From NCBI GenBank assembly GCA_002840755.1, contig PHBZ01000009.1:62001-126000 (forward strand): a DNA stretch of 64,000 nt, in the 5' to 3' direction. The stretch's first letter is position 1. The number at the start of each line of letters is the position of its first letter. Of this stretch, positions 8,606 through 17,448 are shown one piece after another. A model generated the notes under the pieces. The model searched no databases. It was not told the DNA's origin and saw only the letters and a list, made by a program, of their open reading frames with translations. This DNA is from Chloroflexi bacterium HGW-Chloroflexi-10 (lineage in GTDB: Bacteria > Chloroflexota > Anaerolineae > Anaerolineales > Anaerolineaceae). The translations under genes were made by a program, and so were the position numbers.

Positions 8606-9367
8606 CTAACCAATCCTGCCAAGTGTGGAAATCGCTTTGCCTAATAATTCATCCTGGTTTTGCACCATCTTTTGAGCAGCTTCATAAGATCGAGCCACTT
8701 CCACCAATTGAGTCATCAACTGGGTCGGGTTTACATTGGACATTTCCAAATAACCCTGTAACATACGCACCGTTCCGTCAGCGATCGGAGTTTCTTCGGT
8801 GGTGAATAAATTGCCTTGATCTGGTGTTAGCGCTGCCTGCGGGTCTTCAAAGAAAACCAAATCTATAGTAGCAAGCGCAGCTCCATCAGCCATTACATTA
8901 CCATTCTGATCGATGGTAATATCGCCATTGGGCATGGTAATTTGATTACCATTTTCATCTAATACATAATGGCCATCCACAGTTACCAACAAACCTTCAG
9001 CATCACGCAAAAAACGCCCGTCCCGTGTATATCGCTCACCATCCGGCGTTTCAATACGGAAGTAGCCTTCTCCTTCAATGCCAACATCAAACATATTTCC
9101 GGTCAACTGCATGGCACCTTGCGTAAAATCGGTTACCTGTGGAGCGCTTTGGGACCCCAATCCCAACAACCCGTTATAGGTCATTTGAGAGAGGTTTTGC
9201 AGGTTGCCGGGTGGAAATACCACGGGGGTTTGCCAGAATTGTTCAACCGTTCCCAAAACCTGTTTAAAACCGGGAGTATCTATATTGGCTGCATTATGCG
9301 CCAATAATTCCTGCAAATTTGAATTTGTCACCATGGCTGTGACAGCTGAATAAAATCCTTTTATCAT
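8606..9367 (-). CDS. FlgF/FlgG-family flagellar rod protein
   Basis: The 253-residue protein is a paralogue of the following flgG gene. It has the start MIKGFYSAVTAMVTNSNLQ, the signature region LAHNAANIDTPGFKQ, the VGIEGEGYFRIETPDGERYTRDGRF motif and the C-terminal SNVNPTQLMTQLVEVARSYEAAQKMVQNQDELL helix. In monoderms the same pair is called flhO-flhP, in diderms flgF-flgG. The upstream position argues for the FlgF (proximal) role, but its own C-terminus is FlgG-like, so the exact rod position is open. The start overlaps the preceding gene by four bases. Confidence 0.85.
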   Translation of the reverse strand: MIKGFYSAVTAMVTNSNLQELLAHNAANIDTPGFKQVLGTVEQFWQTPVVFPPGNLQNLSQMTYNGLLGLGSQSAPQVTDFTQGAMQLTGNMFDVGIEGEGYFRIETPDGERYTRDGRFLRDAEGLLVTVDGHYVLDENGNQITMPNGDITIDQNGNVMADGAALATIDLVFFEDPQAALTPDQGNLFTTEETPIADGTVRMLQGYLEMSNVNPTQLMTQLVEVARSYEAAQKMVQNQDELLGKAISTLGRIG

Positions 9368-9795
9368 ATACCGGCTCCTTTCGCATAATTACTATAAGCA
9401 AAACGGTTAACACTAACGATCATGCGCACCTCATCACGGGTCATGCCCATCTGACGAGCAATATCCACATCATTCATATCCGCCGAAGACATAGCCATTA
9501 CCATGCGGTTTCGTTCCATAACCGTATTGACACTGGTTTGCACCGACACTTCATTGGAACCTGGTTTACTGGCCTGACTGACTTCGAGTAGTTTCTGAAA
9601 ACCAGATTGTTGCATCATGCCACCAACAGCCACAGTGGCTACCTGTGGTTTGGTCTTTACCAGTTCACGCATTTCCTCTACTACCGGGGTCAGCCGTTTG
9701 GCTTGCTCGGTTCGGCCCTGGACCAACGCAGTTTCACGCGCTAATTGGACCAAGCGATATGTATCATTCAGGGAAACAGAAGATATACTAGCCAT
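9364..9795 (-). CDS. Unknown protein between fliA and the rod genes, possible C-terminal HTH
   Basis: I do not recognise this 143-residue protein. It is soluble and mostly helical. The last 35 residues (ADMNDVDIARQMGMTRDEVRMIVSVN) look like a helix-turn-helix: a short helix, the turn GMT, and a second helix. The N-terminal half is basic and helical. The gene overlaps both neighbours (fliA by 8 bases, flgF-like by 4), so translation is coupled and a flagellar role is likely. Short coiled or HTH-tailed proteins at this position occur in other flagellar operons; a link to rod assembly or regulation is inference only. Confidence 0.55.
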   Translation of the reverse strand: MASISSVSLNDTYRLVQLARETALVQGRTEQAKRLTPVVEEMRELVKTKPQVATVAVGGMMQQSGFQKLLEVSQASKPGSNEVSVQTSVNTVMERNRMVMAMSSADMNDVDIARQMGMTRDEVRMIVSVNRFAYSNYAKGAGI

Positions 9796-10543
9796 CCTTT
9801 AACACCGCCTTCAAATTCAAAATCGCTTTCGCATGAATTTGTGATACTCTGGATTCCGATATCTCCAAGACTTTACCAATTTCCTTCAGGGTTAACTCTT
9901 CCATGTAATATAACGAGAGTACTAATTGTTCCCGTTCCGATAAAAGCCGAATAGCATCCGCCAGGCGGTCCCGCATTTCAGCATTTGAAAAGAGTTCCAA
10001 AGGATCAGGTTGTCCATCGTCCGGTATAACTTCATACAAAGAAAGATCACCTTCTTTGTCATTGACCATTAGTGAATCTAATGAGAGAACCACCCGATTA
10101 GCATCCATCAATGCCTGCTGAACCACCCCCACCTGAATACCGAGATGCTGGGCTATTTCGTCTTCGTTAGGTTCTCTTTGATTTTTCTCCCATAAGGAAG
10201 TTATTGCATTTTGGAGGGTGCGCACTCGCTGTCGGGCGCCGCGTGACATCCAATCGGAAGAGCGAAGATAATCCAATACCTTGCCGCGAATACGCACACT
10301 GGCATAAGTGGAAAATTTTGTTCCATAGGATGGATTATAACGATCAACTGCTTCTATCAACCCCAGCAGACCCTGATGAGCCAGATCTTCATACTCCGTA
10401 CCCATATCCTGAGAAATGCCCAGGCGCCCTAACAAATAATGAACCAGAGCAACAGAACGCAATACCAATTCTTCCCGCAATTCCGGGGAATGGGTTTCAA
10501 GGAATTTTTTCCATAAATCGGTTTCAGTGATTTCTAATACCAT
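9788..10543 (-). CDS. fliA: RNA polymerase sigma-28 factor (FliA/WhiG/SigD family)
   Basis: This factor directs polymerase to late flagellar promoters. Region 2 is seen as YEDLAHQGLLGLIEAVDRYNPSYGTKFSTYASVRIRGKVLDYLRSSDWMSRGARQ, with the FliA-specific GKVLDYLR and the DW-x-x-R end. Region 3 follows (EDEIAQHLGI) and region 4 ends the protein (LSEREQLVLSLYYMEELTLKEIGKVLEISESRVSQIHAKAI), with the HTH of the -35 contact. Length of 251 residues is normal. FlgM is encoded 2 kb downstream, and two matching promoters are visible in the window. Confidence 0.95.
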   Translation of the reverse strand: MVLEITETDLWKKFLETHSPELREELVLRSVALVHYLLGRLGISQDMGTEYEDLAHQGLLGLIEAVDRYNPSYGTKFSTYASVRIRGKVLDYLRSSDWMSRGARQRVRTLQNAITSLWEKNQREPNEDEIAQHLGIQVGVVQQALMDANRVVLSLDSLMVNDKEGDLSLYEVIPDDGQPDPLELFSNAEMRDRLADAIRLLSEREQLVLSLYYMEELTLKEIGKVLEISESRVSQIHAKAILNLKAVLKDG

Positions 10544-10563
10544 ACTACACTACCCTTCGCCTG

Positions 10564-10959
10564 TTACGCTTCCTTGCCATTCTGTGCAAAAGCCGCATCC
10601 ATCGACTTTCCATTTACTTTACCAAGCAACTCCAACTCTGCTTCTTCATGCAAAACTTTCATTGTACGAAGCGCTCCATTGGAAATGATTACACTAAACA
10701 ACCACATTAATAATCCCACTGACAAAATAGAAACTACAGTTCGCAGAAAAATATCTATCCAGGTACATCCCGCTGAAAAAGAAACCACAGCCACCACCAA
10801 ACCGGACAAAATAGTAAAAACCAATGAAAAGCTATAAACCAATTCCAGCATAATCGGAAGTCTGGGCTGCTCTTTTTTAATTTTATTTTTTTTAGATTTT
10901 TCTTCTTCCAAATCTTCATTTTCATCTGGCAGCGTTAAATTTTCATTATCTTTTGCCAT
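10564..10959 (-). CDS. Small two-helix membrane protein between flhF and fliA
   Basis: The 131-residue protein has a highly charged N-terminus (about 35 residues of Glu/Lys), two hydrophobic helices at about residues 40-62 and 70-93, and a soluble C-terminal tail. It has no relation to FlhG, which usually occupies this position after flhF. The gene lies 3 bases behind flhF and 20 bases before fliA, so it is in the operon. I do not recognise a family. A polar or regulatory role beside FlhF is possible but unsupported by motif. Confidence 0.6.
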   Translation of the reverse strand: MAKDNENLTLPDENEDLEEEKSKKNKIKKEQPRLPIMLELVYSFSLVFTILSGLVVAVVSFSAGCTWIDIFLRTVVSILSVGLLMWLFSVIISNGALRTMKVLHEEAELELLGKVNGKSMDAAFAQNGKEA

Positions 10960-10962
10960 AAT

Positions 10963-12315
10963 TTATTCCCATCCTTTCCCAAATAATGCTGCAACCAATT
11001 TACTGGCTTCTGCCTGTCTTAAGTCGCCCAGCACTTGCTTTCCAGTGGAAAACAACGCCAAAGGCAGTTGACTTTGATAAACAAAGTTGTAGACACTGCC
11101 AAAAGAATAGGTCTCATCCAATTTAGTAATGATCAGACCGCGGATTTTAAACAACCCCAGGGAGGCCACCGCTTGTAACAAGTCGGGCTCCTTGGTTGTG
11201 GCTGGCGCTACCAGATACGTGGAACGTTCCGGGACCTGGGTTAACATCGCGCCCAGTTCAACCATTTGCTGTTCATCACAGGGGTTGTAACCTGGAGTAT
11301 CGACCAACAGGATATCAGCGTTCTGATCAATCATCATTGCTTCTTTGAGATCCTGTGGGGTATAAACCAATCGCAAGGCAACGCCAATTGCATCAGCATA
11401 CGCACGAGTCTCGGCAATTGCTCCAGCACGCACTGTATCGGCACAAATCCACACCACTCTTTTATTTAATACTTTGGTGAAATGCACTGCCAATTTAGAA
11501 ACCGTGGTGGTCTTGCCACTGCCACTTGCCCCTACCAGGCATATCACTTTGCTGGGTGATGTCATCAGGAAATTGGTTTCAACCTTTAAACCGGCTTCCA
11601 ACTGGCGTTTCAGCAGCATTTGACAACGCGCTTCATCCGCCAACATGCTAGGACTGAAAGCGCCCATCTGGTTGCGAATCAAACGATCTACCAAACCACT
11701 ATCTACACCCTGAGCAACCAAACGCATACGAATTTGTGCCATCACTTCAGGCAGGTTGGCTCCAAAATCATCTCGATTTACTGTGTTGGCTTCCGGAACA
11801 ACAAGCCGCTTTGAAGGCAGGGTGTTTACGGCTGATTTATCTGTAGGGATCACTTCGTTTTGTGTCTTCGGAAAAGAAGGAGTCTTTACGGTTGCCTGCT
11901 CACGGCTCAAATATTCGGTGGGAAAGCCGGCAGCCGTTTTCTGAGGTTCTTCACGCATTGGTTTTACTGTTGAATTAAATCCATTAGGGTTGGAAACTAC
12001 AGGACGATTTAATGGCTGGCGTTGTGTTTTTACTTCTTCCTGAACCCACTCAATTTGACTACGGTCCTCCACCCAATCCACAGCATTGTTTTGACCTGGT
12101 TTTATTACTGCAGAAGGTTTTTGCCCCATCGGTGTTGGTTGTTTTTTCTCAGGTGTCATGGCCACGACTTCAATGCCTGGTTTGCGCCATACCTGCCAGG
12201 GAGGGCCTAAGAGGACTTCCCGGGAAGAAAGCACAATTGCCTCCGGTCCCAAGTCTTTTTGGACTTGTTCCAGAGCTTCCATCATTGTATCGGCTTGATA
12301 TTTTTTCGTCGGCAT
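10963..12315 (-). CDS. flhF: Flagellar SRP-type GTPase FlhF
   Basis: FlhF is the signal-recognition-particle-like GTPase that places flagella and sets their number. The N-terminal domain starts MPTKKYQADTMMEALEQVQKDLGPEAIVLSSREV, the FlhF-specific entry. A basic, low-complexity linker of about 100 residues follows. The NG domain shows the P-loop CLVGASGSGKTTTVSKLA at about residue 260, VDTPGYN for the G3 loop and TKLDET for G4. Length is normal. It overlaps no gene but is 9 bases downstream of flhA. The partner ATPase FlhG is not encoded in the cluster. Confidence 0.92.
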   Translation of the reverse strand: MPTKKYQADTMMEALEQVQKDLGPEAIVLSSREVLLGPPWQVWRKPGIEVVAMTPEKKQPTPMGQKPSAVIKPGQNNAVDWVEDRSQIEWVQEEVKTQRQPLNRPVVSNPNGFNSTVKPMREEPQKTAAGFPTEYLSREQATVKTPSFPKTQNEVIPTDKSAVNTLPSKRLVVPEANTVNRDDFGANLPEVMAQIRMRLVAQGVDSGLVDRLIRNQMGAFSPSMLADEARCQMLLKRQLEAGLKVETNFLMTSPSKVICLVGASGSGKTTTVSKLAVHFTKVLNKRVVWICADTVRAGAIAETRAYADAIGVALRLVYTPQDLKEAMMIDQNADILLVDTPGYNPCDEQQMVELGAMLTQVPERSTYLVAPATTKEPDLLQAVASLGLFKIRGLIITKLDETYSFGSVYNFVYQSQLPLALFSTGKQVLGDLRQAEASKLVAALFGKGWE

Positions 12316-12323
12316 CTCAACCT

Positions 12324-14420
12324 CTACTCAACTGCAACCATACCATGTGCTTTAACACGGGTACCGGGACTAACTTCGGAGAAAGCCAAAACTACCAGGT
12401 TTGGCAATGCCTGTTCCACTAAGCGACGAAATGCTAAACGTAGCTCTCGCGGGCACAATAAAATCGGGAAATATCCCTGTTTCGCCAAGTTTTCCATCTG
12501 TTCGCCGGTTTTTGCTACTACCTGTTGAGCCAACATGGCGTCAATTTGAAAGCCAGGGCCGTTTTCAGCTGGTGCTAAGGAATTACGTAAACGGCCTTCC
12601 AATTGAGGAGCGAATGTAAAGACATGTAACATATTGCTTTCATCACGGTATGTGGAAGATAACGTATTCGCCATTGTTTGACGTACAGCTTCGGCAAGAA
12701 TATTAGGATCGCGGGTTACTGCCGCATTATTAGCAACCACTTCCAGAATACCTACTAGGTCACGGACAGGTAAACGTTCACGAAGCAAGTTTCTCAAAAT
12801 AGCCTGCAATTCACCCAATGTGATCATTTCAGGAACCACACCATCTACAGAAGCTGGTGATTTCTTACGAATTTGGTTGAGCATTTCCTGAACCAGTTGA
12901 CGGCTTAACAAATCCGGAGCATGGTTGCGGACAACTTCTGTAATATGGGTACTGAGAACTGAGAAAGGATTGACCACGGTATATCCCTTCAATTCAGCCT
13001 GACCCTGCTCGGATTCATAAATCCAGATTGCTGGTAAGCCGAAGGCAGGTTCAGTCGTTTGAACGCCAGGGATGGTATCATCCACTTCCGGTCCGGGAAT
13101 GGCTAACAACCGATCCATCAACAATTCCCCATTAGACATTTCCTGCCCGCGGATTTTTATGCGGTATGCCTGCGGTTGTAAACGTAGATTGTCGCGAATA
13201 CGCACCACCGGTAAAATCAAACCCATCTCGCTCATCAGTTGCCGGCGAATACTGGTGATACGGCGCAACAAGTTGTCCTGCGCATCATCATCAATCATCG
13301 GAATCAAACTGTAACCAATTTCGAGTTCAATTGGATCCACAACTACCATTTCGAGCATATCTTCCGGGCTTTCCGGTTCACCAGCCATGGGACGCTGCTG
13401 ATCGAGCATTTCAAGGGTATCTGTTTGAGCAGCCAGTTCAGTTGAGGCTGTTTTATTGACAAAATACGCTGCCGCACCTAAGCCGCCCGAAATTAGAATA
13501 AAGGGGATTTTTGGCAATCCGGGAATCAGGATCATCAAGCCTATCACTGCCGAGGACGCAGCCAGTACCCTGGTGTTGGAAAGCTGACTAAATAACTCTG
13601 TACCCAATGAAGATTCGGAAGTGGATCGGGTAACAATTAAACCGGCGGCGGCAGAAACTAACAAAGCCGGGATCTGAACAGCCAAACCAGCACCGATGGT
13701 CAACAATGCATAACTTTGCAAGGCTGTCATGGCATCCATGCCATGGGAGACAACACCAGTGGCGACACCACCCAGAATATTGACCACAATAATAATGATC
13801 GCAGCTACCGAGTCGCCTTTTACAAATTTACTGGCACCGTCCATGGCACCATAAAAATCCGCTTCAGATTCTACAGCACGGCGGCGTTTGCGCGCCTGGT
13901 GTTCATCGATCAAACCGGCATTCATGTCTGCGTCAATGGCCATTTGTTTACCGGGCATGGCATCCAATGTAAAACGGGCTGCAACTTCGGCTACACGACC
14001 GGCACCACTATTAATAACAACAAATTGGATAATCATCAAAATAAGGAATAAAACCACACCAACAATATAATCGCCACCAATGATCAAATTACCAAATGTT
14101 TCCACAATTTTTCCGGCATCCGCATTCAACAAAATCGAACGCATGATGGCAATATTGATACCCAATCGCAGTAAGGTGATCAACAAAAGGACCGTTGGAA
14201 AGACCGAGAATTCCATCGGTTCACTAATGAAAGTAGTCATCAAAAGGATCCCTATGGAAAGAGCAATACTGAAAGCCAGCATCACATCCACCAAAAAAGT
14301 CGGCAGTGGTATCAGCAGCAAACCAACAATAACCACTAAACTGATAATCATGGCAATGTCTTTAGAGCGGAACATCGTCTGTAATGTATGGAGGAATGGA
14401 TTTCTGGAAAGCGTCGTCAT
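12324..14420 (-). CDS. flhA: Flagellar export gate protein FlhA
   Basis: FlhA is the main component of the flagellar type III export gate and couples proton flow to export. The first half has about eight membrane helices and the conserved FHIPEP-like block: DAMPGKQMAIDADMNAGLID followed by ARKRRRAVESEADFYGAMDGASKFVKGDS. The cytoplasmic half of about 350 residues carries the substrate/chaperone docking domain. Length (698 residues) is normal. The gene begins 22 bases after flhB. Confidence 0.96.
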   Translation of the reverse strand: MTTLSRNPFLHTLQTMFRSKDIAMIISLVVIVGLLLIPLPTFLVDVMLAFSIALSIGILLMTTFISEPMEFSVFPTVLLLITLLRLGINIAIMRSILLNADAGKIVETFGNLIIGGDYIVGVVLFLILMIIQFVVINSGAGRVAEVAARFTLDAMPGKQMAIDADMNAGLIDEHQARKRRRAVESEADFYGAMDGASKFVKGDSVAAIIIIVVNILGGVATGVVSHGMDAMTALQSYALLTIGAGLAVQIPALLVSAAAGLIVTRSTSESSLGTELFSQLSNTRVLAASSAVIGLMILIPGLPKIPFILISGGLGAAAYFVNKTASTELAAQTDTLEMLDQQRPMAGEPESPEDMLEMVVVDPIELEIGYSLIPMIDDDAQDNLLRRITSIRRQLMSEMGLILPVVRIRDNLRLQPQAYRIKIRGQEMSNGELLMDRLLAIPGPEVDDTIPGVQTTEPAFGLPAIWIYESEQGQAELKGYTVVNPFSVLSTHITEVVRNHAPDLLSRQLVQEMLNQIRKKSPASVDGVVPEMITLGELQAILRNLLRERLPVRDLVGILEVVANNAAVTRDPNILAEAVRQTMANTLSSTYRDESNMLHVFTFAPQLEGRLRNSLAPAENGPGFQIDAMLAQQVVAKTGEQMENLAKQGYFPILLCPRELRLAFRRLVEQALPNLVVLAFSEVSPGTRVKAHGMVAVE

Positions 14421-14442
14421 AAACTATCCTTGTATGGTTTTT

Positions 14443-15507
14443 CTAAGCTGCAGCAGGCCGGGGAACCCGGCCCTGGATACGGTAAACATAAGTAAGTAAT
14501 TCAGCAACTGCCAAATAAAATTCTGGCGCAATTTCCTGGTCAATTTCTACTGTTTTATATAAAGAACGTGCTAATGGTTTGTTCTCGATCACCGGGACAT
14601 TATTGGCAGCTGCGATTTCTTTGATTTTTTCAGCAACCTTATTAGCACCTTTGGCCACTACTCTGGGCGCACTCATTCCGGATTGATATTCGATTGCCAC
14701 AGCCAAATGGGTTGGATTGGTTACCACCACTGTGGCTTTGGGCACATTAGACATCATCCTGTTTCGCGCCATCTGACGTTGCATTTGGCGAATGCGGCCT
14801 TTATATATAGGGTCGCCTTCTGATCGTTTGTATTCTTCCTTAATTTCCTGTTTGGTCATGCGCAAATTTTTCATAAAATCCCAGCGTTGGTAAGCATAAT
14901 CAGCAGCGGCTAAGACCCCATAAGCAGTTCCAATACGCATGGTCAGATCAACTGCTATGGCAACAAAGTTGCCAACAGCTGTTGTCAAATCGGTTAACAA
15001 CAAATTTTCAACTTCAAAAGCTCGTACTTTAAAGAAACTATATGTCACGTAGCTTACAACCAGTAATTTGATCAAAGCCCTGAGCAGTTCTATAACGCCT
15101 CTGCTCGAGAAAATTCTTTTAAAACCATTGATCGGATTAACCCGATCAAATTTAAAACCTATGTTTTTACTGGCCCACATAAAACCTGTTTGGGCTACTG
15201 TCACCGTTATTCCGGAGATCATAATTCCAAGTGCCATAATTAACATACTGGGAGTTACCGCCAGGATGGTATCCAACGCCAATCTTTGCAGATAAGCTAT
15301 ATTCAACTCAACCGTCGGCAAACTGGCAATCGTATCAGTCATAATCCATTTCAAATTGGTAACCATAGTTCTGCCGGGGCCTTGTAAAAGGAAGACACTG
15401 ACCAACATCAATACAGCTGAGTTAACCTCAATACTGCGAGGAACACGCCCTTCATTGCGCGCTTCTCTTAACTTTTGGGGAGTTGGTTTTTCGGTACGAT
15501 CCGACAT
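14443..15507 (-). CDS. flhB: Flagellar export switch protein FlhB
   Basis: FlhB switches the export apparatus from hook to filament substrates. The start (MSDRTEKPTPQKLREARNEGRVPRSIEVNSA) is the family entry, four membrane helices follow, and the cytoplasmic domain contains the self-cleavage site NPTH (in VVVTNPTHLAVAIEY, about residue 263). The C-terminal part (PVIENKPLARSLYKTVEIDQEIAPEFYLAVAELLTYVY) is also conserved. It is 7 bases downstream of fliR, in the usual fliR-flhB-flhA order. Confidence 0.96.
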   Translation of the reverse strand: MSDRTEKPTPQKLREARNEGRVPRSIEVNSAVLMLVSVFLLQGPGRTMVTNLKWIMTDTIASLPTVELNIAYLQRLALDTILAVTPSMLIMALGIMISGITVTVAQTGFMWASKNIGFKFDRVNPINGFKRIFSSRGVIELLRALIKLLVVSYVTYSFFKVRAFEVENLLLTDLTTAVGNFVAIAVDLTMRIGTAYGVLAAADYAYQRWDFMKNLRMTKQEIKEEYKRSEGDPIYKGRIRQMQRQMARNRMMSNVPKATVVVTNPTHLAVAIEYQSGMSAPRVVAKGANKVAEKIKEIAAANNVPVIENKPLARSLYKTVEIDQEIAPEFYLAVAELLTYVYRIQGRVPRPAAA

Positions 15508-15514
15508 CCTTTAC

Positions 15515-16276
15515 CTACCGTTGAATCAATGCAACCATTCGTGGGCCCATCTGTTGGAAAAGATTGCTCAACGAAGGAAAAATAACGGAAAACAACAAAC
15601 CGAGCGCCACCAGACTAACTGCCACTTTTAGTGGCAAGCCCAGGAAAAACACCTGTATCTGGGGAGCTACACGCGCCAACAAACCTAAAGTAATATCGGT
15701 TAACAATAATGCTGCCATAACCGGCAATGCCATTTGAATGCCCGCTGCAACCAGTTGGGAAAACATGGTTATCAGTGTATTTACAGAACCAATCTCAATG
15801 GCAGAATTCACTGGGATTGCTTCAAATGTACGTTGTAGGGCAATAATGGCAAAATGATGTCCATTCACAACCAAAAAAATTAGCGTTGCCACCATAATAA
15901 ACATCTGGTCATACGCAGAAACTGATGTTTCCATTGAAGGGTTGAAAATTCTACTAGAACCGAAACCACTACCCAAACCCATTGCCTCACCTGCAATCTG
16001 TATAGCTCCAAAAGTAAGATTTGCAGCAAAACCTGCCAGGGTGCCTATAATAATTTCTCTTAAAATTGCCGCCAGAAATGCAAATAAACCCAATTCCACT
16101 GTTTCCGGAGGTAACGGTTGCCAGGGGATTAACACCATGGTCAAAATAAAACCTAAAGCGATGCGCACCTGGTTGGGAATGGCATTACCACCCAGCATGG
16201 GAATGTGAATAATCACCGCCATTACTCGGGTAAAAGCCAGAAAAAAAATTTGCGCCTGGATAATCGAAATAATCAT
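15515..16276 (-). CDS. fliR: Flagellar export gate protein FliR
   Basis: FliR forms the export gate core with FliP and FliQ. The 253-residue protein has six membrane segments with the family marks RIALGFILTMVL, GFAANLTFGAIQIAGEAMGLGSGFG, and the C-terminal LTDITLGLLARVAPQIQVFFLGLPLKVAVSLVALGL. It is separated from fliQ by about 5 kb holding four non-structural genes, which is unusual: fliP-fliQ-fliR are normally contiguous. Confidence 0.95.
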   Translation of the reverse strand: MIISIIQAQIFFLAFTRVMAVIIHIPMLGGNAIPNQVRIALGFILTMVLIPWQPLPPETVELGLFAFLAAILREIIIGTLAGFAANLTFGAIQIAGEAMGLGSGFGSSRIFNPSMETSVSAYDQMFIMVATLIFLVVNGHHFAIIALQRTFEAIPVNSAIEIGSVNTLITMFSQLVAAGIQMALPVMAALLLTDITLGLLARVAPQIQVFFLGLPLKVAVSLVALGLLFSVIFPSLSNLFQQMGPRMVALIQR

Positions 16277-16393
16277 TTTGGTACACCATACCTCATTACG
16301 GTTCTAGACTAAAGAATACCCCATGGTGTCAAAATTGTCCGTAAAGTATGGATGAAGCCGCTGTAAAGATAACGTAAATTTTTGTAAATTAAC
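16277..16393. other. Leader/promoter region of the fliR-to-flgG genes
   Basis: The stretch lies between fliR and the divergent sigma-28 promoter. On the minus strand it shows a TTGACA at 16325-16330, but the matching -10 (TAGTCT) at 15 bases is weak, so I do not call a firm promoter. No reading frame is seen. Confidence 0.3.
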
Positions 16394-16420
16394 TAAAGTT
16401 TAATCATTAATGGTCGATAA
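16394..16420 (+). promoter_or_regulatory. Sigma-28 (FliA) promoter pointing into a gene-free region
   Basis: TAAA (16394-16397), a spacer of 15 bases and GTCGATAA (16413-16420) on the plus strand. It shares TAAAGTTT and TGGTCGATAA with the flgM promoter at 7831-7857, which makes chance unlikely. The only plus-strand genes to the right start 11 kb away, so it cannot serve a nearby protein gene; the downstream region holds hairpins and stop-rich frames. Confidence 0.75.
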
Positions 16421-16426
16421 TGCTGC

Positions 16427-16593
16427 TTATAATGCCGGTCTGAATAAAGAATTTTCAAACCGGCATCAAAACATTGTATGTTTACAGGGTTTTAAATTGC
16501 CTACTGAATTGTTAGAAAAAATTAATTCTATAAAAAAGTATCTCTTTATAATAGCCTTAGTCTGATTGTGAGCGTATGTGGTTAAGGTTTTTT
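16427..16593 (+). ncRNA. Candidate FliA-dependent small RNA
   Basis: A transcript from the sigma-28 promoter would begin near 16427. The first element is a hairpin (16432-16444 with 16454-16466; arms ATGCCGGTCTGAA and TTCAAACCGGCAT, one mismatch), then a 6-bp AU hairpin (AAACAT / ATGTTT, 16469-16483). A weak stem (CCTTAG / TTAAGG, 16555-16587) followed by six T could end it at about 165 bases. No frame longer than a few codons is present. It does not overlap a gene; read-through would be antisense to the 3-prime end of the gene at 16629-17420. Function unknown. Confidence 0.45.
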
Positions 16594-16628
16594 GATGGTA
16601 GGGATTAGAAACAACGATCTGTAACCAA

Positions 16629-17420
16629 TCATTTAACTTCAACTACAGCATATTGGCGGTAATGATTGCCGTCTAGGTCTTCTACCAGAATGCCAACATA
16701 ATATTTTCCTGCTAATGGAATCTGTAAAAGGCGTTTTAAAGGAGCGGTCATTTGCAGTTCACCTGCCAAAACGAAACCATCACCCATTTCACTGACACTT
16801 GTCCCTGCCGTCTGAAACCTTTTTACCAATGGGGTAAATGTATCTCCTTCTTTTGGAGTAATGTTCTTAGGAAAACTGACACCCTTTTTCTCTGGGACTG
16901 CGGTAATTCCCAACGAATTACCCTGTGCATCAAAGCGTACCCGCGCCTGAATTGTTTCTTCCTTCCCCGCAAAAGTGTATCCGCCTGTCAGCCGATAGGT
17001 TTTCTCATCCTCAGGAATACAATATTTTTCCGGGGTTGCAAAACCAAATGAATATTGTTTACCATTGGTCAAAACCGGTAAATTCAATTTAAAGATGTGA
17101 GAAATATCCACCTCATTTTCCCATTGTGGGTAAACAACACCTTTGACATCCTTGGTGTTGGGAGCTATTAAAAATTCCCGATATACTGGTCCGAAGAGCT
17201 GATCCTGGTCTTGCAGGAATGCTTCGACAAAAATATGAGCTATTTTTTCACCGTGGATAGAGGCGGTAATGGTCAATTCATCTTGCTGGTTCAAATTTTG
17301 TGTTGAAAGTTTCAGTTCTTTAAAAACAACACTACCTTTTCCAGGAACTGCTGGCAATGTTGTCAGATTGGATAATGTTAATGTGTTACCAAGGTGTGAA
17401 AAAGTTAAAAATGCGCTCAT
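16629..17420 (-). CDS. Stand-alone paralogue of the C11-protease C-terminal domain
   Basis: The start at 17420 is preferred: ATG with CGGAG seven bases upstream, giving 263 residues with no signal peptide; an ATG at 17447 is also in frame. The protein aligns by eye over its length with the last 240 residues of the upstream protease. Shared points are an ExxLTITASI strand, GVVYPQWENE versus GIYYPDWGEE, TYRLTGGYTFAG versus VYSVYGTYTFAK, RFDAQGN versus RFDGNGD, and the end VGILVEDLDGNHYRQYAVVEVK versus LGIIVEDLDGNRTEEYAYL. No catalytic residues are visible. Lack of a signal suggests a cytoplasmic partner of a secreted domain, or an alternative export route. Confidence 0.7.
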   Translation of the reverse strand: MSAFLTFSHLGNTLTLSNLTTLPAVPGKGSVVFKELKLSTQNLNQQDELTITASIHGEKIAHIFVEAFLQDQDQLFGPVYREFLIAPNTKDVKGVVYPQWENEVDISHIFKLNLPVLTNGKQYSFGFATPEKYCIPEDEKTYRLTGGYTFAGKEETIQARVRFDAQGNSLGITAVPEKKGVSFPKNITPKEGDTFTPLVKRFQTAGTSVSEMGDGFVLAGELQMTAPLKRLLQIPLAGKYYVGILVEDLDGNHYRQYAVVEVK

Positions 17421-17448
17421 CTTAATCTCCGATTCTATTTTCATCATT

